64,000 nt of DNA from Nostoc sp. TCL26-01 (GCF_013393945.1 NZ_CP040298.1:62001-126000); one strand, 5' to 3'; positions 15,803 through 25,292 are shown, numbered from the stretch's first letter. Notes: generated by a model from the letters alone, not told the origin. Translations and numbers: made by a program.

Positions 15803-17199
15803 TTACGCTCCAAGTGCTTGTTTTAGTTGAGCTTCAACTTCTAACAAGGCAGATGCGGATAGTGTTGAAGAAGTACGGGTTTTTTGAGAATTCGCTCTTT
15901 GAAAAAGTTTTTCTTTGATGCTGAGAGTTTCGCTGGTGTGCTGAGGTAAAGCAGAATTGCTTTGGCTGGATAGCTCTTGTTGGTGACGTTGTTCGTCTTG
16001 GGCTATGGCCTGCGCTAAAGAAATGTTTGCTTTGGCAGTTGGATTTGGAGTAGTTGGTGGGGTGTGGCGTTGTTGTTGATTTAGAGCTTGTTGATAACGC
16101 TGCATCAAGTTAGTCCAGCCACCTTTGGTTTTCTCCCAAGTATTCATCACGGAGACTGCATGGGTGATTTTTTCGTCTTTTGTGCATGAGGCACTGCTGG
16201 CTAATTCCACAGCCACCAAATCCACAACTATCGGGTTGAAATTCTGGTAGAGAGGGTGTAACTTCCGTTCTCTTGAACGCCAAGGTAACACCCATCGACT
16301 CCACTTAATTTTTTCCCGGACAACCACTGGTACACAATCCGAGGCGAAAGTAGTCGGGTCAGTAATCCAAGCCTCAATGAGTTCTTTTACATTCTGGGCT
16401 GATTTATAAGGGTCTTTATTCGATAGTTCGTTTTTAGCGAACGACCCCGCCGCAATAGAAAGTCTACTTGAGAGATTTTCGGTTTGAGACGAAGATTCTG
16501 GTTTTGTGAACAACGTAGAGAGAGATTTGGGGTTGGGTTGGTCTAGGATTTGAGGCAAAGATTCTGGTTTTGTGAACAACGAGGTGAGAGATTTAGGGGT
16601 GGGTTGATCTTGGTTTTGTGGTGAAGTTAATTCAGATTTTTCTTCACACACACATTCTTGGGTGGGGGGTGCGCCGGGTTTAGGGGGCGCTTTTTGTATG
16701 TGTTTTTCTTCTAATTGTTTTTCTTCTAATTGTTTTTCTATATGAGGGGGTGGATGCTCCAACGTTGGATAACCCACCGTTGGAGAATCCATTTAGTGGG
16801 TAAGCCATCGTTGGACAACCCACCTATGGGTGAACCACCGACAGACGAGCCACCTTTGGACGACCCACTTATGGATGAATGATTTTCTCGAAACAACTTT
16901 GTGTCGTCTTTGTTGGTAAAAATGTAATATTGCCAGTCAAACTTACCATTGTTTGGGTTATGCTCTTGGACTCTGACTAAATAGTCATTTTGTTCAGCAT
17001 TTTTGATAGCATTACGGATTTTGTCTCGTTTGTAACCCAAATGTTTTTCGATTACTGTAAAGCTAATATCAAAGTTTTCGTCGTGAGAAGCTACCCAACA
17101 AATTAACCTAAATGTTGAATCAGTAAGGTTGTTATCACGAATTAAACTGTTAGGAATTGCTGTGAACTGTTTGGATGGTTTACCATTACGAAATCCCAT
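15803..17199 (-). pseudogene. Frameshifted copy of the initiator-like HTH protein gene
   Basis: The intact right copy (31496-32890) encodes one 464-residue protein; here two lesions in the glycine-repeat linker break it. Near 16792-16796 the left copy has TAAA where the right has CGG (+1), creating a stop, and near 16744-16750 it has one extra C in a C run (+1). The result is an N-terminal frame (16738-17199) and a C-terminal frame (15803-16792). The first lesion is not a simple homopolymer slip. The rest is practically identical. The N-terminal half might still be made. Confidence 0.85.
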
Positions 17200-17273
17200 A
17201 TACTCCTCCTTAAAATTTCATAATCTCGGATACATCTAAGTCGCTCAATAAAAGTAAGTTTTGGCTTTTTTTT

Positions 17274-18231
17274 ATGGCAAATAAAACACCTCAAACTGAA
17301 TATGATTCTCCGTGGAAACAGATGTTGCAACTGTATTTTCAAGACTTCATGCAATTCTTCTTTCCCCAAGCTCATGCTGAAATTGATTGGAATCGGGGCG
17401 TTGAGTTTCTAGACCAGGAGTTGCAACAGGTAGTCCGTGATGCCGAGTTAGGAAAACGACTGGTTGACAAATTGGTAAAAATTTATCGCATTGGGGGGTG
17501 AAGAATCTTGGTTGTTGATCCATGTTGAAGTTCAAAGCCAAGAAGAAGACGATTTCCCCAAACGGATGTTTGTATACAACTATCGAATTTTTGACCGTTA
17601 TGATCGCTCTGTTGCTTCCTTGGCAGTGCTTGGGGATGACAACATTGACTGGCGACCAAATCAGTTTGGTTACGAGTTGTTTGGCTGTACGGTTGATTTT
17701 CAGTTTCCTGTAATCAAGCTGTTAGACTATCAGCAAAGGTTGCCGGAGTTAGAAGCCAGTCGCAATCCATTTGCTACGGTTGTATTAGCTCATTTGGCAG
17801 CAGTGCAAACCCGTAGCAACAGGTCACAACGCAAGCAGCAGAAACTGGTTTTGGTGCGTCGGCTATATGAGCAGGGGTTTGAGCGTGAGGCTGTTATTAA
17901 CCTGTTGGCTTTTATTGATTGGATGCTGACGTTACCATTGAATTTAGAAATAGAGTTTAAAAGAGAAGTTCAACAATTAGAGGCAGGACAACGTATGCAG
18001 TACGTGACATCATTTGAGCGAATTGCCCGTATGGAATCTTTGTTAGAAGGGATTGAAGTTGGTTTGAAACTGAAATTTGGTACTGAAGGTTTAAGCCTAT
18101 TACCAGAAATTTCAAGGATTGAAGATGTCGAGCAATTAAGGGCGGTTCTTAAAGGACTAGAAACAGCAAGTAACTTAAATGAATTGCGTTCCTTGTATCA
18201 GCAAACAACTGAAAATCCTCCAGAAAATTAG
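17274..18231 (+). pseudogene. Frameshifted Rpn-family nuclease gene
   Basis: Two overlapping frames (17274-17501 and 17491-18231) correspond to the N- and C-terminal parts of the intact right-arm gene (30466-31422). The cause is a run of six G near 17492-17497 where the right copy has five. This is either a true slippage mutation or a sequencing error. The protein family is Rpn/PD-(D/E)XK ('LLIHVEVQSQ' would hold the catalytic E-x-Q motif). The gene is oriented against its neighbours. Confidence 0.8.
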
Positions 18232-18266
18232 CATTGTTTGATATTTGATTTTCAAGGTTCAGTAGA

Positions 18267-18301
18267 CTTTAAGTGCCGAAATTAGCGTTACGCACTTAAA
18301 G
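18267..18301. terminator. Bidirectional hairpin terminator
   Basis: CTTTAAGTGC (18267-18276) and GCACTTAAAG (18292-18301) form a perfect 10-bp stem between the convergent Rpn gene and the zinc-ribbon gene. The same structure is at 30396-30430 in the right arm. Confidence 0.65.
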
Positions 18302-18314
18302 AAATATGAACGTA

Positions 18315-18563
18315 TTAATCATCATCTTCACGATCTAAAGAACAATCACAAGCAACATAAAGTGCTTCAATTGGAATTAAGTTTTCTCGTTCTGGAAATA
18401 TTTGGACATACAAACTTCTAGTTAAATGTCCTTCATCATTACAAATGCTACACTTGATAGGTTCAGCGTAGAAATTATCCAGGGCATAACCGCAAGCTGG
18501 ACAACCATTTGCTTTGGTAAATTCGTCTTTAATTGCTTCATGTTGGCAAAATGGACACAACAT
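18315..18563 (-). CDS. Small double zinc-ribbon protein
   Basis: 82 residues. Four CxxC pairs: 'CPFC' (3-6), 'CPAC' (17-20), 'CSIC' (about 37-40) and a terminal 'CDCS'. The first two and last two can each bind zinc, as in rubredoxin-like knuckles or DnaJ-type Cys motifs. It follows the 225-residue gene by 43 bp and is probably co-transcribed. Identical copy at 30134-30382. Likely a nucleic-acid or protein-binding accessory factor; no precise family. Confidence 0.7.
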   Translation of the reverse strand: MLCPFCQHEAIKDEFTKANGCPACGYALDNFYAEPIKCSICNDEGHLTRSLYVQIFPERENLIPIEALYVACDCSLDREDDD

Positions 18564-18606
18564 CTTTAAGATTTCCTCCTGACTAATGACTGATGACTGA
18601 TGAATC

Positions 18607-19284
18607 TTAAGCCGTTACTACAGCCTTTTTGAACGCCCCTGCTTGTCTGAGTTTCGCCGCAGGTTCGGGGTGTGCGAAAAACTCTTCAACTGCTTTCGTT
18701 AGCCCAGCCGCTACTACAGGGTCATGACAAGCGTAGACATATATTTTTTGCTGAGTACCTTGAACTATCCGCGTTTCTTGGCGCTCGCCCAGTTGCGGGT
18801 AAAAAGTCCGCACCCAAGTCCCTAAATGCCCCCGGTAATGTGAGCCACTGGTGGGTACATTGCGACCTAGTTCACTCTCTGCGAAGTTCACCACACCAAG
18901 CCAGCGTTCTTCTGAAGGGGTCAGCAGCATTGCAATTCTCAATGCGCCTAATGCTGAGAAAACCCTGGCTTGGGATGTTTTAGATGGTAAACAGAGTGTC
19001 TGACGAGCATCGCGTAAGTCTTTGCCAGTAAGGGTTTTGGTTTCTAAGTCTCGAAATTCAGCCCCGTTAACTCGAAAGAGTTCTCTGACAGATGACTCAG
19101 TAACTACGAAGTATTCAGCGATTTGTGCAGTAGTCGCCCAACCAGCACCACCCCACACTGCAAAAATAATCGCTTTAGCTTTCGCTAGAATTTCTAAGGC
19201 TCTGTCATCAGAGAAATTGGTGATGGCTGACGTTCTCAGTGTTTTCGACTCTAACAGTACAGACTGATTTAGGGGTAAAGTCAT
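18607..19284 (-). CDS. HTH protein, possibly phage antirepressor-like
   Basis: 225 residues. 'WATTAQIAEYFVVTESSVREL' is a likely helix-turn-helix, followed by 'LTGKDLRDAR' and 'ALGALRIAMLLTPSEERW', a layout resembling the antirepressor-type HTH proteins found in cyanobacterial mobile DNA. The C-terminal half has 'VYACHDPVVAAGLTKAVEEFF'. It may act in regulation of the early operon. A truncated copy lies at 29500-30090, cut exactly by the Tn3-family element, which fixes the inner end of the inverted repeat. Confidence 0.6.
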   Translation of the reverse strand: MTLPLNQSVLLESKTLRTSAITNFSDDRALEILAKAKAIIFAVWGGAGWATTAQIAEYFVVTESSVRELFRVNGAEFRDLETKTLTGKDLRDARQTLCLPSKTSQARVFSALGALRIAMLLTPSEERWLGVVNFAESELGRNVPTSGSHYRGHLGTWVRTFYPQLGERQETRIVQGTQQKIYVYACHDPVVAAGLTKAVEEFFAHPEPAAKLRQAGAFKKAVVTA

Positions 19285-19319
19285 AATTGCTCCTGTAAAA
19301 AGCCAGACAGTCTACAGAC

Positions 19320-19778
19320 TCACAACAGAACACGAATTAAATCTTGTTCCTTAACTAACGCAAAGCGATTGGGTGTATTCAAAGTTTGGGACAAGGTGGG
19401 TGACATCATTTCTACGGCGTAACACCAAGAATTATTCACAAGCTGAATCCCCACAATGAGCCGTTGCTTTGTTCCGTGAGGAAGACAACGCAGCATAACG
19501 CGATCGCCAAGTACGAATGTAGGTTTTTTGAGATAGGTGGACTGTACACGTCCAGTACCCACAATCTGGTGTTTAGTGACGTGGATGATAGAGCATTCGC
19601 AATTCACCACATAAACCCACTCGTTATTCTGCAAATGAACCCCACAGCAGTAACCAAATGCGTGATGGGTAGTAACGTAAACCTTCTCGGACAAATGAAC
19701 TTCAAGTAAGGGCATTTGTTGTTTCCAAGGAGGGGAGATATACCAGTTTCTTTCGAGAGCAGAGATTACACAATTCAT
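19320..19778 (-). CDS. DUF1392 family protein (third paralogue)
   Basis: 152 residues, starting MNCVISALERNWYISPPWK. Shares 'YISPPW', 'GYCCGV' and 'GIQLVNNSWCYAVE' with the two arm DUF1392 proteins but is clearly diverged. It lies in the unique region between left arm and XRE repressor, in the same operon direction. DUF1392 is an Anabaena/Nostoc-specific family of unknown role; presence of several paralogues in one replicon suggests each serves a different partner. Confidence 0.7.
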   Translation of the reverse strand: MNCVISALERNWYISPPWKQQMPLLEVHLSEKVYVTTHHAFGYCCGVHLQNNEWVYVVNCECSIIHVTKHQIVGTGRVQSTYLKKPTFVLGDRVMLRCLPHGTKQRLIVGIQLVNNSWCYAVEMMSPTLSQTLNTPNRFALVKEQDLIRVLL

Positions 19779-19799
19779 AAGATTGCCCCAACTAAATGT

Positions 19800-20627
19800 T
19801 TAAGACGTTTTTAATGTTTGTACTTGCTGCATCCATGACTTAATTGCCGTTAACTCATCAGCACCAGTAGCAACTACATCAACTACCTGCTGTTGATACA
19901 AATCTTCAACATGAGCGGGATTATCAAATTTCTCTGCTGCCCATCCTAAACACATGGTTTTTACCAAAGAATCAATCTTACTAATGGGTAATTGACTGGG
20001 GCTACTAACTTCTTGAAACTGCAAATACTCCTTGACCAAATCCAGAGGATAATTCAACAAAGTACGAATATATTTCACGCGCAAATCTTGAGGATGTGCT
20101 ACAGATTTGGGTTGTGTTTGTTGTTCTGACATGAGTGGAACAGACGGAAATGAACCACTTAAACGGGATTGAAGTTCAGAAATGATTGAGAACCAATCAG
20201 CATTCGGGTTCCATTCGCTACGAACTCTAACTTTAGTCGTTGCATCATAAAGCCGACAAAAGACTGTATTTTCATCACCGCTAGTAGCAGCAATAACTAG
20301 AGGCTTGGAAAAGTCGTAAACTTGTGAAGCCGCTAGTAAAAACGTCTTAGCAAAATTGGTTTCTATGCCAGTTCTAATGATATACACTTCATCAGCAGAG
20401 ACAACGATATCTAACTTAGTCGTGTCTTTAGTTTTGTATTCTTTAGCAGTCACTCGTACTTCTGATAAGTAACCAGTTAATCCTCTTTGCTGTACGGGGA
20501 TAGTTTTATCTTGTTCGATATTGTAGTGATACCAGAGATAGGTTTCACCACTTGATTCCCCATTCTTTACGTATAGATAAATAGGTTCAGGAGGATTACA
20601 AAGACCTAGCTTGATTTCAGTCATCAT
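19800..20627 (-). CDS. Hypothetical protein of the early operon
   Basis: 275 residues. The N-terminal ~150 residues are beta-rich ('YLWYHYNIEQDKTIPVQQRGLTGYLSEVRV'-like region, split by strands) and could be an OB-type or similar domain; a proline-rich hinge at about 165-175 leads to a helical C-terminus. Position among replication genes would fit a single-strand DNA-binding or accessory role, but this is inference only. No family recognised. A strong start MMTEIKLG follows a weak ribosome site. Confidence 0.55.
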   Translation of the reverse strand: MMTEIKLGLCNPPEPIYLYVKNGESSGETYLWYHYNIEQDKTIPVQQRGLTGYLSEVRVTAKEYKTKDTTKLDIVVSADEVYIIRTGIETNFAKTFLLAASQVYDFSKPLVIAATSGDENTVFCRLYDATTKVRVRSEWNPNADWFSIISELQSRLSGSFPSVPLMSEQQTQPKSVAHPQDLRVKYIRTLLNYPLDLVKEYLQFQEVSSPSQLPISKIDSLVKTMCLGWAAEKFDNPAHVEDLYQQQVVDVVATGADELTAIKSWMQQVQTLKTS

Positions 20628-20731
20628 ATTTTACCTTATTGTGCGAAAAACAGTTTTTTGTAGTAAGATGTTAAATTCACAAATACTAGCGATCTCCCGA
20701 ATTAATCACAGGCAATTCGGGCGAGTTTCTT

Positions 20732-20929
20732 CTAATCGCAAGCATTAGCTGTATTAGCAAACTGTTGATTAGTTTCTAGCTCATCTTTGAGATAAGACAG
20801 TGCAGTTTCAGCGTCACTAAGGGTTAAATCTGGGTAGTATTCCAGCTTGATAAAATCAGGATGTTTCTCAATTTGTGATAATAGGTATTGAGTGACATTA
20901 ACTAAGTCGATTAAGTTGATTTCAGGCAT
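20732..20929 (-). CDS. Small hypothetical protein, 65 residues
   Basis: Begins MPEINLIDLVNVTQYLLSQIEKHP; helical, acidic, no Cys except near the end. In the operon between the 275-residue and the 65-residue winged-helix-like genes. No known family. Confidence 0.5.
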   Translation of the reverse strand: MPEINLIDLVNVTQYLLSQIEKHPDFIKLEYYPDLTLSDAETALSYLKDELETNQQFANTANACD

Positions 20930-20949
20930 AAAACTTTTCCCTGTGCTGA

Positions 20950-21147
20950 TTAGGTTTGGTCGATAATTTGGAGCAGAAAACCGCAGCCCGTATTCTGAAC
21001 TTTCACGAGGTTTTTATCTAACAAAGACTGAATAACCCCTCTAGAAAAACCAATACTATGCAATGGTGCAGAACCGCCTCGGCAGCGTAAGGAATACAAC
21101 AAATTTGCAGCAGTTAAATCAGAGGCATCTTTCTTTTGTTTAGCCAT
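20950..21147 (-). CDS. Small hypothetical protein with winged-helix character
   Basis: 65 residues starting MAKQKKDASDLTAANLLYSLRCRGGSAPLH; 'SRGVIQSLLDKNLVKVQNTGCGFLLQI' looks like the recognition helix and wing of a small winged-helix protein. Its start overlaps the end of the upstream coiled-coil gene by 8 bp. DNA-binding is inferred from this pattern. Confidence 0.5.
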   Translation of the reverse strand: MAKQKKDASDLTAANLLYSLRCRGGSAPLHSIGFSRGVIQSLLDKNLVKVQNTGCGFLLQIIDQT

Positions 21148-21466
21148 CGTTTGACTCTCCCCTGATTGCTGCTAATTGTTCTTGAAGTGCTTTAATTTGC
21201 TGTTGATGCTCTTCAAGTTCCGCTTGCAACTGTGCCTGAAGTTCTTCCACAGAAAGCGTTTGAAGTTGGTCGTCGAAGTAAGACCGGACTTCTTCTGAGT
21301 TCTTGTCAGTCATCACCGTATAACGCCAGCCTGTACCATACTCGTGTGCCAGTAAAGTATCAGCAGGATAGTATTGGATACCGATGATTAGCCCTTGTTG
21401 TGTGCGTTGTCCTAACGTGAATCTGGGGTATTCCCAGCCTTTGAGTATGCTGATGGTTGATTGCAT
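21140..21466 (-). CDS. Hypothetical protein with C-terminal coiled coil
   Basis: 108 residues from the ATG at 21466 (MQSTISILKGWEYPRF); the longer frame upstream runs through low-complexity sequence and is not preferred. N-terminal part 'LGQRTQQGLIIGIQYYPADTLLAHEYGTGWRYTV' recalls DUF1392-like beta strands; residues 75-105 are a Gln/Glu coiled coil. Part of the early operon. Confidence 0.5.
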   Translation of the reverse strand: MQSTISILKGWEYPRFTLGQRTQQGLIIGIQYYPADTLLAHEYGTGWRYTVMTDKNSEEVRSYFDDQLQTLSVEELQAQLQAELEEHQQQIKALQEQLAAIRGESNDG

Positions 21467-21588
21467 AATAATGGTGAAGGAAAAGGTGGAACTAATTGAT
21501 GCTTTCTGTAAAACAAGAAAGTAAATGTTTATACTTGAAGCCAATAAACAGTCAAATTGAGGTGGGCTATAAAAACCCACCTATTCCT

Positions 21589-22701
21589 TTACACGACGAC
21601 TAGTTCTCGACTGTCTGACGTTGGCTGATACTCCCGCAGCAGTTCCCATTCCTCAGCCGTCAACAAGTGAAAGGGTTTGTCTAGCAGTTCCTCACAAGAC
21701 ACATCCTCAGACAGCAATTCAGGGACTATTTGCTGGGATTCTAAAGAAGCTCGTACATAGCAGCAAACGCCATTCTTGTAGACAAATTCCACTAGTCTTT
21801 TATTGTTGTGGTAAATCCCATCGTCTAGCAGTTCCAACCCGTGTTTTTCACATTCCTGGGCAATCTGTGCCATGATTTCGTTACCAGTCGTGTAGGGTTC
21901 TACAAATGGCTCTTGTACTGGCAGAGTTCCTTGCTGGTACTGTTGTTTGACGTAGCTGTGGCATCGGGCAGCTGTAGTATCGCGGAAAATCTCAGCATTG
22001 TTTACCAGCACACGCCAGTATAAATCCTGGTAGTTGCCGTGGTCGTAGCTGATGCTGGCTACCAGTTCGCCATCAACGAACGCCTCTTGATCGTAAAAGG
22101 AGATTTCGGAAATTTTGGGGACTTCTGGTACTTCAGCAGGCGTAAGTGGGTTGAGTGTACCGTTTTGGAACAATTCGCAATTATCTACATGATGAGGTGA
22201 TTGATTCATCCTAGATGCGAACTCTCTACTTTCAGGTATGGAATTTAATTGCGAATTGTTTAAGTGCCATTGGACGTAGCGTTGGCATCTTGGAAGAGTC
22301 GTGTGGCGGAAAATCTCAATACCACTCACCATGACTACCCAAGGTTGGGTAACGAACTCGTCGTGGTCGTAGGTGATGTAGGCGATGAGTCGTTTGCCTG
22401 CATACACCTCAAAGTGGTGGCGGTTGATTTCTACTGTTGTCAGTTCTTCGGGAGCTACAGCTTCGGCTTGGTCAGCAATGAAATTCTCTAGTTCGGCTTG
22501 GGCAGTCGCTTGTTCATCAAGGGTAGCCGGGGCGATTCTGTGGATACGCTGGGCTTTGTAGTCAGCGATCGCGCTAATCCAGCTATCCTTGCATCGTCTG
22601 TCTCGTACTGTGGTTGTGCAGCCGATTTCGCTGTAGATTTGCTGGAGTCGGGCTATGGATTTCAGTTGTAGGTGTTGATGGGAGTATTGAGGGTGAGTCA
22701 T
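21589..22701 (-). CDS. Hypothetical protein with an internal repeat, first gene of the early operon
   Basis: 370 residues. A unit of about 40 residues occurs twice: 'AYITYDHDEFVTQPWVVMVSGIEIFRHTTLPRCQRYV' like and 'ASISYDHGNYQDLYWRVLVNNAEIFRDTTAARCHSYV' like (both split here from longer runs), each with Y-D-H, W-x-V, (E/A)-E-I-F-R and a C-x2-Y/V helix. A possible HTH lies near the start. It is the promoter-proximal gene of the leftward operon behind the XRE-controlled promoter. Function unknown. Confidence 0.6.
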   Translation of the reverse strand: MTHPQYSHQHLQLKSIARLQQIYSEIGCTTTVRDRRCKDSWISAIADYKAQRIHRIAPATLDEQATAQAELENFIADQAEAVAPEELTTVEINRHHFEVYAGKRLIAYITYDHDEFVTQPWVVMVSGIEIFRHTTLPRCQRYVQWHLNNSQLNSIPESREFASRMNQSPHHVDNCELFQNGTLNPLTPAEVPEVPKISEISFYDQEAFVDGELVASISYDHGNYQDLYWRVLVNNAEIFRDTTAARCHSYVKQQYQQGTLPVQEPFVEPYTTGNEIMAQIAQECEKHGLELLDDGIYHNNKRLVEFVYKNGVCCYVRASLESQQIVPELLSEDVSCEELLDKPFHLLTAEEWELLREYQPTSDSRELVVV

Positions 22702-22774
22702 AATGGAGATTCCTTATTATTAGGGACAGAGAAAGCACTTCAGATTGGTAGTCGGGGGTGCTTTGTCTATACTT

Positions 22775-22812
22775 ATTATGCGTGAACTTTTTCACACTGT
22801 CAACTTTTTCAC
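22775..22812 (-). promoter_or_regulatory. Leftward promoter overlapped by a duplicated operator
   Basis: On the minus strand TTGACA (22803-22798) is followed after 17 bp by CATAAT (22780-22775), a near-consensus sigma-70 type promoter for the 370-residue gene. GTGAACTTTTTCAC (22782-22795), a palindrome with a 4-bp spacer, and GTCAACTTTTTCAC (22799-22812) are 17 bp apart and cover the -35 and spacer. They are the obvious binding sites for the divergent XRE protein. Confidence 0.7.
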
Positions 22813-22852
22813 ATGAAGAAAAGCACGGTAAAATAATGCTATGAATTAGCGC

Positions 22853-23083
22853 ATGGGAGAAATTTTCGTGTCTAGGATTGCAAAACTCAGAGAAGAAAAA
22901 CAATTGACTCAACGGCAAATTGCTGAAGCGTTAGGGCTTGATGTCTCTACTGTTCGCAATTGGGAAAAAAGCCGAGATGGAGTCAAAATGTTCGTTCGTG
23001 TAGCCAAACTCTGTGAGTTACTCGATTGTCAACCAAAAGACCTCTACGAATCTGTGGAGGCTGAAGAGGATGCTGAACCTTAA
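22853..23083 (+). CDS. XRE-family transcriptional regulator
   Basis: 76 residues with a Cro/CI-type HTH: 'IAKLREEKQLTQRQIAEALGL' region (split here), recognition helix 'DVSTVRNWEKSR'. It is transcribed divergently from the leftward early operon and faces two operator-like palindromes (22782-22812). Most likely represses the operon and itself, as in phage and plasmid control circuits. Its stop lies 2 bp before the end repeat of a Tn3-family remnant. Confidence 0.8.
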   Translation: MGEIFVSRIAKLREEKQLTQRQIAEALGLDVSTVRNWEKSRDGVKMFVRVAKLCELLDCQPKDLYESVEAEEDAEP

Positions 23084-23084
23084 A

Positions 23085-23122
23085 GGGGTACAGCCGGGAT
23101 ACGTGCAAAATGGGACACGTTG
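23085..23122. repeat. 38-bp terminal inverted repeat of a Tn3-family remnant
   Basis: Begins GGGGTACAGCC, the typical GGGG start of Tn3-family ends, contains GGGATACGTGC and ends ACACGTTG. It lies at the tnpA 3' side, as expected. Similar in spacing to the ends of the second element (shared ATACGTG core). The other end has been lost. Confidence 0.75.
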
Positions 23123-23178
23123 TAAAGTTTTGTAAAAAATAACTCTACAACCCTTACCAGACCTACCTTCGCAATTTT

Positions 23179-24765
23179 TTAAACCAAAACTAAAAGCCCA
23201 TCATCATCCAACAAATTTGGCACAGTCTCCATATCAATCAAGTAGTCGCCGAAACGCTTGATATGACTTGTCATATAAGGACTTAACGCCGCTACATCTT
23301 CACGAGTAATTAAATAACCAGACTTCAGCAAATTCCGCAAAACGTCAGTCAAATCCACAACATTGTGAAAGATAACAGCATTAGCAACCAAATCATTATA
23401 TTTAACAATCTTCTCCTGCTCGATTGGGTCATTATTAGCAATAACCCCAAAACCACCGAAGAAAAACCACTTTGAGAAACCGTTATAAGCCTCAACAATA
23501 TTTGTTGCCGCAGTAATCTGTTGTCGCAACTTCATATCTGAAATATATTGCAACAGAAATACCGTCCTGATTACCCGTCCTAACTCCTGAAAAGCTTGGT
23601 ATAACCTGTTTTTACGACTATAATTTCCCAGCTTTCGTAACAACACCGCACTGGAAATCTTGCCAGTTTGAATCGAAAGTACAACCTGTAAAATATCTTG
23701 CCAATGGGTTTGAATTTTCTCCCAATCAATCGCATCTTTGAACAAAGAATCAATATGCTTGTAAACCGCATCATTATCAGGGCGAAAGAAATTTAAATCC
23801 TTCCAATTGCGAATCCGGGGCATTAACTTAATCCCCAACATATGTGACAGAGCAAATACAGGCGTTGATTGTCCCTGAGTATCTGCGTGAATCGTATGAG
23901 GCTGAATATCAGAAAGATTTTTCAACAAACCCTCAATAATGTAAACGGCCTCCCAAGTTCCGCAGGAAATAAAATGGCTAAACAAAGCCACATAGGTATC
24001 GGAAACATGATGGTAAGCAATTCCTCCGTAGCCACCATAACGGATATGATACTCAGACAGCAGATTCTCCTCATAGAGTTCGTACTTAGTCCCATCCGCC
24101 GCCGCCGTTGTACCATCACCCCAAATGCTCGGAAGCTTTAAAACATTGTAGCGATTAATAATATCTACAAGGGCGGCATTCAATTTATCCACACTCACAT
24201 GACGGCGATTAACAAAGGATATTTCCTTACTTGTAACAATACCCCGCATATGTCTTGCCGCTTGAGTCGGCCCCAAATTACAACCATAGGTGAAACTAGT
24301 CAACAAATAACGTTCCGTCGCCCGTGACAATTTCGGGTCGCTGCCACTCATCGGCCCAAAATGGCGTGTAAAATTAGTCCAATAATCAACATTCCGCAGG
24401 ATATCAATTAAATTACGTTCCGGGAACCGTTCTTCCACAGCTTCTAGTAAAGCCTTAGCTGACGGACTCAAGTCATGACGTACAGACTTCTTTAATACAG
24501 GTTCACCCAAATCATTAATCACAAGTTGACGATTATCTGGATAACCAGCATCTACTTTAAAAGCCGTATCAGTTAACAAAGTCTTGAGTTGTTCAACAAA
24601 ATCAACTGCATTATTAGCAAAACCTAAATCTCCACAATACTGGTCAATCAATGGTAAACATTCTGACCAAGGTAACAACTGTTCTCGGTGATCAGCGTAA
24701 TTCTCACTTCCCTTTACGCAAATATCCCCCGACCTCAATTCAGCCATTAAGTAAGAGAAAACACA
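23179..24765 (-). pseudogene. tnpA: Truncated Tn3-family transposase (C-terminal part)
   Basis: About 528 residues homologous to the second half of the TnpA at 26456-29440, from the region corresponding to its residue 455 onward. The DDE catalytic residues remain ('AAADGTKYELY', 'HADTQGQS', 'NDPIEQEK'). The 5' half is removed by the left end of the second Tn3-family element, whose terminal repeat supplies the apparent start. The two transposases are related but clearly different, so this is a second, older transposon. Confidence 0.85.
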
Positions 24766-24767
24766 AA

Positions 24768-24815
24768 GGTATTGAGCCGAGATACGTGTAATTTTCGGCA
24801 AGATGGTCTGGAAAC
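24768..24815. repeat. Left terminal inverted repeat of the Tn3-family element
   Basis: Starts GGTATTGAGCCGAGATACGT and is repeated in reverse complement at 29452-29499 over about 48 bp. The conserved core GAGATACGTG is shared with the remnant element's end at 23085-23122. Confidence 0.85.
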
Positions 24816-24833
24816 AGTTGCTGTGTCTATGTT

Positions 24834-25292
24834 TCAGCGATTTTGACTCTTCTGTTTATAAGACTTGCCGCACATCGGACAAAATTTATACTTCAAAGAC
24901 ACAACTAACTCACCACAGTGAGCGCAACTCGTCTGCAACTGCATACCGCACAGATAACAAAACTTAGCCCTAACTTGACTCCAGAGAGGATCGGGATTCG
25001 CCCCAGGAGTCCAGCAATGCGGGCAAAACTTAACTGCACTGACAGGCTTAACGGATTCACCCCTTTCAACAGCTTCCAGATATTCCTGGGGAATGCCTAA
25101 GCCACCAGCAAGACCACGCAGCGTTTTATGATTGAGTCTGGTGGTTAATCCTCGTTCAATCTTCCCAATAGACCGAGAATGAATTCCCGCAGCAATAGCC
25201 AACTCAAACTGAGTCATCCCAACAGATGTTCTAATGCGCTTGATATAGTCAGCCAGGGATTCTTGGGGTCGAGGCAGTTTTAAAGTATCCAT
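24834..25292 (-). CDS. XRE-family regulator with C-terminal zinc ribbons
   Basis: 152 residues. N-terminal HTH ('IRTSVGMTQFELAIAAGIHSRSIGKIERG', split as two helices) at about 20-50, then four CxxC pairs at about 90-145 ('CPHC', 'CYLC', 'CAHC', 'CPMC') forming two zinc ribbons. It is divergent from the tnpI gene inside the transposon and probably regulates transposition or recombination. HTH plus double zinc ribbon is not the usual Tn3 passenger. Confidence 0.75.
   Translation of the reverse strand: MDTLKLPRPQESLADYIKRIRTSVGMTQFELAIAAGIHSRSIGKIERGLTTRLNHKTLRGLAGGLGIPQEYLEAVERGESVKPVSAVKFCPHCWTPGANPDPLWSQVRAKFCYLCGMQLQTSCAHCGELVVSLKYKFCPMCGKSYKQKSQNR

Larger units (their letters stand above)
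6687..19199. repeat. Left arm of a giant imperfect inverted repeat
   Basis: This segment is repeated in opposite orientation at 29498-40527 with the same gene order. Blocks 14455-19199 and roughly 7870-10320 look practically identical to their partners, whereas 10320-12640 and 6687-7870 are clearly diverged (protein-level differences throughout). It has an extra block of about 1.8 kb (12640-14450) absent from the right arm, and lacks a small acidic-protein gene present at 39900-40085. The initiator and Rpn genes and one small gene are broken here but intact on the right. Confidence 0.9.
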
